Shown here in pieces: positions 57,797 through 64,000 of a stretch of DNA of 64,000 bases. The stretch covers positions 248,001-312,000 of the forward strand of contig JAPVLO010000404.1 of the NCBI GenBank assembly GCA_027257055.1, in the 5' to 3' direction. How positions within the stretch are numbered: the first letter of the stretch is position 1; every line of letters starts with the position of its first letter. Position numbers and translations under genes: made by a program. Source of the stretch: Cephalopachus bancanus. Taxonomy: Eukaryota > Chordata > Mammalia > Primates > Tarsiidae. A model generated the notes under the pieces. That model had not been told where the DNA came from. It saw nothing but the letters and a program-made list of their open reading frames with translations, and did no database searches.

Positions 57797-58424
57797 AAAA
57801 AAAAAATCAATTGCTTTCCTATATGCTAGTAATAACTAATTAGAAAATGTAAATTTCCGATAGTAACAATCATATAATATAGAGTATAATATATAATTGT
57901 TTATAGCTTACTATATATAAAGACACATGTGAGGATTAAATCTTACAAAGATGTGCAATACTTGGAAAAAAATTTCAGAAATGTATTGCAGTACATATAA
58001 ACTCTAAATATATAAAAATATATACTATGTTTAAACATTAAGGGATAAAATAGTAGGCACTCAATAAATATAAACAATGATTGAATGAGTTCATATTGGA
58101 AAGAGTCACATTTTAGTCTCTTTTTGGTATCCTTTCTTCATATAGTACCTAGACTAGTGCTTGGCACTGTGGGAAACCAAAATTTGCCACCTCAGAATAC
58201 ATTTCTTGGCATATTTTGGGTTGGCTATTCAGAGAAGCTGCAGACACAAGGAATACCTCCGAAGAGATGTCCTTTCATTGGAGAGATTTGCATCTGTAGA
58301 GGAAATCTATGTTGGTGAGGTAAACCACAGATGTAGAGGCTTTCTCTGACGTCTTCTTATCTGGAGCCAGGAAAGAGTAAATCAGGAAAAGGAGACTGAA
58401 GGTCTGACATTTTAAAAGTCCTGA
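57797..58424. other. No recognised element
   Basis: Very AT-rich to 58080, then unique-looking sequence. Confidence 0.45.
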
Positions 58425-58437
58425 CAGAGAAACTTTT

Positions 58438-58715
58438 TTTTTTTTGAGTTGGAATCTCACTTCGTTGCCCAGGCTGGAGTGCAGTGGCACACTCACGGCC
58501 ACCCTGGCGTCAACCTGCTGGGCTCTGGCGATCCTTCCACTTCAGCCTTCCAAGTAGCCAGAACTACAGGTGCGCACTACCACACCTGGCTAATTTTTGA
58601 TTTATTGTGGACGCAAAGTCTCGTCAAATTGCCTCGAACCTGCAGGCTCAGACAGTCCTCTTGCCTTGGCCGCCCAATGTGCTGGGATTACAAGCTTGAT
58701 CTACCGTGCCTGGCC
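58438..58715 (-). mobile_element. Alu, antisense, intermediate form
   Basis: Target repeat cagagaaactttt (58425-58437, 58716-58728). A short internal deletion lies near 58630 (gtcaaattgcctcgaacc). Confidence 0.93.
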
Positions 58716-58728
58716 CAGAGAAACTTTT

Positions 58729-59319
58729 CAACTACAGGCTACATCTATTCTTTCTGAGGGCTGCTACCTGGGAGGTTTCATCTGCATGACAAGAGCACCT
58801 TTGCTCGCCACGCCTTTCTCCCCTCACTCTGCCATAACTCGTTGCTACCTCCCTCTAAGAGCTGCTAGGCCCCTATTTCTCTCTGTAACTGAAAATGCTG
58901 CTTAAGCTTCAACTATCTGGCTCCTTTGAGTCTCGTGCTTTGTGTGGCACCTGTGCACACGTACATGTAATAAATATACTTTTTCTCCCATTAACCTGTC
59001 TATTGTTTGATAGACTCACATCATCAAACCTTCAGAAGGGAATTGGGGGGAGGAAAAATCCCTTTGCTCCTGGAGCATCTGATAGGGACTCAAACAATGT
59101 TGAAGGGAAGAAAGCAGAAGAGAGCAAAGGAAAAAGGGGTGAATAACTAAAGTCAGAGGTGTGGCACAGGATACAAAATTATTAAGTGTTTTGAATTCCT
59201 TGTATTTCATTACAATTTTTACTTCTGCTAACATCCTTTTGCTTTATTGATATAATAATGTGCATTTGTGTGGTCGCTTATAGTTTACAAAGCTGTTTCA
59301 GTTACATGCTTTCTTTTTT
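58729..59319. other. No recognised element
   Basis: Unique-looking sequence with no exon supported. Confidence 0.45.
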
Positions 59320-59380
59320 TTCTCTTTTTAAATTAAATTTTATTATAGAGATGTGGGGTACAAGTAAGGAAGTTATGTGC
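59320..59380 (-). mobile_element. L1 3' UTR tip, antisense
   Basis: attatagagatgtggggtac, the extreme 3' block shared with 52150. Confidence 0.55.
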
Positions 59381-59570
59381 TTTCATGTGGCTCATATAAC
59401 ACTGAAATAGCAGAAGCAACACAGAAAAATCTTGAGGCTCTCTGAGGTTAAGGACTAGCCTTAGACGAGAAATAACCCAACAGTTACTCAGTCCTGTTTT
59501 TTTATTTTAAGGGTAGTTAGTGACTTTGTACTCTACAAATGTTGATGCTTAGATTATGGATTGCCACTTT

Positions 59571-59859
59571 TTTTTTTTTGAGTTGGAGTCTCACTCTGTC
59601 ACCCAGACTGGAGTGCAGGGGCACACTCATGGCCACCACACCCTTGACCCGCTGGGGCTCAGATGAGCCTTCTGCCTCAGCCTTCTAAACAGCTGGAACT
59701 ACAGGCACGCACCACCACGCCCGGCTAATTTTTTGATTTATTGTAGAGATGAGGTCTCGCAAAGTTGCCCAAGAGGGTCTCGAACCCGTGGGCTCAGGCA
59801 GTCCTCTCCTTGGCCTCTCAAAGTGCTGGGGTGATAGGTGTGAGCCATCATGCCCAGCT
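59571..59859 (-). mobile_element. Alu, antisense, intermediate form
   Basis: Target repeat ggattgccacttt / ggattgtcacttt (59558-59570, 59860-59872). Confidence 0.94.
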
Positions 59860-59872
59860 GGATTGTCACTTT

Positions 59873-60600
59873 AACTGGGATACTTTGGAGAGTGGAGATA
59901 GGTGTTCTCTATTATGCTGAGACAATACGTGTAAATTGGGACCGCCTCAGGCACACTCAAGGTACAGTTACTTTACCTGTGGCAGAAAACTGAGTTTAAA
60001 TTAATTTTCCTCATGGGTAACACAGTCAAAAAACCCTTTACCAAGCTACAGGTACTGTAAATGCTGCTCCTGTGTTCAATTTTTTTTTTAAACAAAATCA
60101 ATAATTACATAAAGGTCAACTAAGAATTAAGAGTTTTTGTTTTGCTTTGTTTTTCTTTGTAAAAGTAATTTCACTTGCTTAGAGAGGTTAATGTACTACA
60201 TGTGGGGCAAAGTTCCTGGTAAATAGCTTTCTTCCTTTTGTGCTTCTTAACCCCAAATGCCATTTCTTGTTCATGTGTCCACTATGGTGTATGATATCAT
60301 TGGGTGCTGGCTGTAAATTTATCTTCCTTCTTAAAGTCTTTTATAATATGAAAATAGTGAGTGGATCTGTGTAAGATTCACCATGATCGATTAATACTTA
60401 TTTTGGGGGGGAGCTTTTTGTGTTTACATTAATGGAATAGAGTTTTCTTTAACAATGAATCTTTTAATGTATTAGCAATTTTAAGTAAGAATCTCTCACC
60501 TGTAATGATATTGAATTTAGGGTTTTTTTTTTTTACATGTTCCACTTTTGCAAGTATACTTAAAAAGCATTTCAACTCAATGGCAAAGACAATCAAATCT
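59873..60600. other. No recognised element
   Basis: AT-rich unique-looking sequence. Confidence 0.5.
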
Positions 60601-60607
60601 CAATTAT

Positions 60608-60916
60608 ATTTTATTTATTTATTTGTTTGTTTTTGAGTTGAAATCTCACTCTGTAGTTCAGGCTAGAGTGCAGTGACACCCTCACAGCCACCCCAGCATC
60701 AACCTGCGGGGCTCTGGCGATCCTTCTGCCTCAGTCTTACAAGCATCTGGAACTACAGGAGTGTGCTACCATGGCCGGCTAATTATTTTTTTATTTATTG
60801 TAGAGATGAGGTCTCGTTAAGTTGCCTGGGCTGGTCTCGAATCCGCAGACTCTGGCAATTCACTCACCTCGACCTCCCAATGTGCTGGGATTACAGGCTG
60901 AGTCACTGAGCCTGGC
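60608..60916 (-). mobile_element. Alu, antisense
   Basis: Short target repeat caattat (60601-60607, 60917-60923). (TTTA)n/(TTTG)n tail. Confidence 0.9.
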
Positions 60917-60923
60917 CAATTAT

Positions 60924-61211
60924 GTGTTTTAAATTAAGTTAACCTGCTAACAGGAGCAGGCGAAACTCTCTTAATGTTATACGGACAAGTATTAAGTATG
61001 CAAATTTAATGCAAAACTAATGTTATGAGGTTGATTCTCTTCAACATTTCTGTGCTTAATTTTAAAACTTTTTGCAGATAAAATTGTTTTCAAGCTAAGA
61101 AAAAAATTATGTCATCCCAAGTAATTTGTTGAGATACCACTTAGCCAAATGAGATTGCATGATTACCAGAGATGTTAGCTGAGGTGCTGACTGTGATCTT
61201 ACCTGAAACAC
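60924..61211. other. No recognised element
   Basis: Unique-looking sequence. Confidence 0.5.
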
Positions 61212-61226
61212 CAGTGAAAGATTTTC

Positions 61227-61523
61227 TTTTCTTTTCTTTTCTTTTGAGTTGGAGTTTCACTCTGTCACCCAGACTGGAGTGCAGTGGCCTCTCCCGGCCA
61301 CTGCAGCCTTGACTTGCTGGGCTCTGGCGATCCTTCCGCCTCAGCCTTCCAAGTAGCTGGAACTACAGGCGCGTGCTACCACACCTGGCTCATTTTGACT
61401 TTATTGTAGAGATGAGGTCTCACTAAGTTGCCCAGGCGGGTCTCGAACCCACGGGCTCAGGCAATTCACTCACCTCAGCCTCCCAAAGGCATGGGATTAC
61501 AGGCTGAGCCACTGAGCCCGGCT
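61227..61523 (-). mobile_element. Alu, antisense, intermediate form
   Basis: 15-bp target repeat cagtgaaagattttc (61212-61226, 61524-61538). (TTTTC)n tail. Keeps 'taagttgcccaggcggg'. Confidence 0.95.
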
Positions 61524-61549
61524 CAGTGAAAGATTTTCAATGAATCTTT

Positions 61550-63610
61550 CTACTTTTTAAATAAGCAAGACGTGGTATTTCTGAGTTGAATGGTGGGTAT
61601 ATGTCTAACTTCATAATAATCTGCCATTTGGTTTTCCAAAGTATCTATACCATTTGTATTCCCATCAGGAGTATATGGGAGTTCCAATTCGGCATCCTCA
61701 CCAGTACATAAAATTGACAGTTTTAAAATTTTAGCCATTCTAATAGGTATGTGGTAATAGGTCATTTTGGTCTAAATATGCATTTCTTTTGTGACTAATG
61801 ATGTTGATAATCTTTTAATGTACTTATTTATAATCTCTGTATCTTCAGTAAAGTGTTTGTATAAATCATTTGTCCATTTTTTTTATTGAGTTGTGTGATT
61901 TCTTAACATTGAGTTTTGAAATATTGTTATATATATATGAATACAAGGCTTTATCATATATGCCATTTGCAAATATTTATTCAGTCCATAGTTTGTCTTT
62001 TAATTTTCTTAATGGTATCTTTTGAGGAGCAAATTTAAATTTTGATCAAGTCTAATTTATTAATTTTTTTCCTCAAATGGATCATGCCTTTGGCATCATC
62101 TTAGAAATCTTTGTCTAAGGGCTTGGAAATTTTCTCCTATGCTTTTTTCAAAGTTTTCTAGTTTTAAATTTTAGATCTGGGTCTGTAATGCGTTGAATTA
62201 ATTTTCTGTAAAGAATATGAGTTAGGCATATCCACTCCCTTTCTCCTCTTTCCTTCCTTTTGAGATTTCTTTTTTGGCCCATGTGTTATTTAGAAGTGTG
62301 TGTTTAATCTCCATGTAGTTTGGAATTGTCCAGTTGTCATTCTGTTATTAAATTTTTAGTTTAATTTAGTTGTGGTCTGAGACTGTATGATTTCTATTAT
62401 TTTAAATGTGTTAAATTGTGTCTTATCACCCACACCAGTGGTCTGTCTCGGTAACTGTTTTATCTGAGCTTGAGAAGAAAGTGTTTTCTGCCAAAGTTGG
62501 ATAAAGTAGCTTATAGATGTCAATTATATCCAGTTAATTGAAGGCGTTGTTGAGTTCAACTATATCCTTACTGATTTTATGCCTACTGAATCTGTCCATT
62601 TCTAAGAGAGAAGTATTCAAATCTCTGACTATCATAGTGGATTCATCTGTTTCTCTGCAGTTCTTTCAGTTTTTGATTCACATATTTTGATGCTCTGTTT
62701 TAGGCACATTTATGTTAAGGATTGCTATGTCTTTTTGGAGAATTGATCTCATTATTGCTGTGTAATGCCTTTCATTATCCCTGATAATTTCTTTGTTTTG
62801 AAGTCTGCTCTTACTGAAATTAATAGGCCGGGCTCGGTGGCTCAGCTTGTAATCCCAGTGCTTTGGGTGGCGAGGTGAGTAGATTGCTTGAGCCCGCGGG
62901 TTCGAGACCCGCCTGGGCACCTTGGCGAGACCTTATCTCTACAATAAATCAAAAAATTTAGCCAGGTGTGGTAGCACGTGCCTGTAGTTCCAGCTACTTG
63001 GAAGGCTGAGACGGCAGGATCGCTGGAGCTCAGCAGGTTGAGGCTGCGGTGGCTGGGAGCGGCCACTGCACTACAGTTTGGGTGACAGAGTGAGACTCCA
63101 ACTCAAAAAAAAAAGAAAGAAAGAAATTAATATAGCTAGTTCTATTTTCTTTCGATTAGTGCTAGCATGATGTATCTTTCTCCATTCATTTGCTTTTAAT
63201 CCATATCTGTCTGTATATTTAAAGTAGTATCTTGAAGACAACATATATTTGGGTCTGGTTTTGTGATCCACTCCCACAATCTCTGTCTCTTGATTGATGT
63301 ATTTAGCAATTGACATGCAAATTGATGATTGATATAGAGCGATTAATATTTAACACGTTTGTTAGATTTCTATTTGTTGTCCTTATTCTTTGATTCTGTT
63401 TTTGTCTCCACTCTTTTCCTGCCCTTTGTGTTTTTAATTGAGTATTTTTATGATATCAGTTTTCTCTGTTGTACGTATTTTCATATTCATTATGCTAATT
63501 TATTTAAATATTTTTTAAGTTGTTGCCCTAGAATTTGCAATGTACATGTACAATAAATCCAGTCTCACTTTTAAGTAACACGATACAGCATCATGGATAA
63601 TGTGAGTACT
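61550..63610 (-). mobile_element. Old L1 ORF2 region, antisense, split by Alu
   Basis: Minus-strand frames such as MTYYHIPIRMAKILK at the left, and 'gtccatttctaagagagaag' / 'gattgctatgtctttttgga' blocks at 62.6-62.8 kb, are ORF2 parts in antisense order. Broken throughout. The Alu at 62826-63122 is inserted in it. Confidence 0.8.
62826..63122 (+). mobile_element. Alu, sense, inserted in L1
   Basis: Target repeat gaaattaata (62816-62825, 63123-63132). Has the intact GCGGGTTCGAGACCCGC stem but keeps 'caccttggcgagacc', so it belongs to the undeleted branch. Confidence 0.95.
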
Positions 63611-63618
63611 TTTTTGGG

Positions 63619-63904
63619 GTTTTTTTTTTGAGTCAGGGTCTCACTTTGTCACCCAGGCTGGAGTGCAGAGGTATGTTCATGGACACTATAGTCTCAACCT
63701 GCTGGCTCAATCTTTCTGCCTCAGCCTTCCAAGTAGCTGGAACTACAGGCATATACCACCATGCCTGGGTAACTTTTTGACTTTATTGTAGAGATGAGGT
63801 CTTGCCAAGTTGCCCAGGCTGGTCTTGAATCCCTGGGCTCAGACAATTCTCTCGTCTCTGTCTACCAAAGTGCTGGGATTACAGGTGTGAGCCACTGTAC
63901 CTGG
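63619..63904 (-). mobile_element. Old Alu, antisense
   Basis: gagtcagggtctcactttgt to 'gtgagccactgtacctgg'. Confidence 0.92.
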
Positions 63905-64000
63905 TATATGTTTTAATAATAAAACTAACTAATTCCTTCCTCTTATCCCATGTATCATTGCTGTCATTTATTTCACTTCTATATAAGCATATTGCTATAC

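Overview
The window is nuclear DNA of a primate. It carries the 3' half of one gene and the whole coding region of a second, both on the + strand, spread over introns full of interspersed repeats. The SINEs are dimeric 7SL-derived Alu elements, which are primate-specific. Their young copies differ from anthropoid AluS/Y, and as I remember them also from lemur/galago Alus, so a tarsier-like lineage is my best guess. That is inference, not proof.

Region 1 (1-19.4 kb) holds the last five coding exons of DNAJC6 (auxilin, the neuronal clathrin-uncoating co-chaperone) at 1763-1882, 9110-9373, 12044-12186, 15810-15986 and 17086-17187, then a roughly 2.2 kb 3' UTR. Frames join cleanly and the J-domain HPD motif is intact. 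The introns hold L1 pieces, MIRs, a pogo/Tigger MITE, a MaLR-like LTR and many antisense Alus, some within 40 bp of splice acceptors.

Region 2 (19.4-24.2 kb) is the intergenic spacer and a CpG island. The island contains an imperfect minisatellite of about nine units (about 87-141 bp each) full of GC boxes. It lies directly upstream of LEPROT exon 1, the promoter shared with the leptin receptor gene LEPR in other mammals.

Region 3 (23.7-about 38 kb) is LEPROT (endospanin-1, Vps55 family). It has four coding exons (23705-23720, 28085-28160, 33336-33522, 35721-35837) that give an intact 131-residue, four-helix membrane protein, followed by a long 3' UTR.

Region 4 (about 38-64 kb) has no coding exon that I can support. 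By synteny it is the long 5' intron of LEPR. It is built from repeats: a near-full-length but dead antisense L1 (about 45.06-51.96 kb) that hosts a solo class II LTR with a perfect 6-bp target duplication, more L1 fragments, two related internally deleted mariner elements across the window (30.3 and 42.9 kb), Alus and microsatellites.

I found no new gene system. The observations most worth checking are the repeat-built LEPROT/LEPR promoter, a tRNA-like T-arm at the B box of the young Alu subfamily, Alus placed next to DNAJC6 splice acceptors, and short L1-mobilised retroposons that look like LTR 3' tails.
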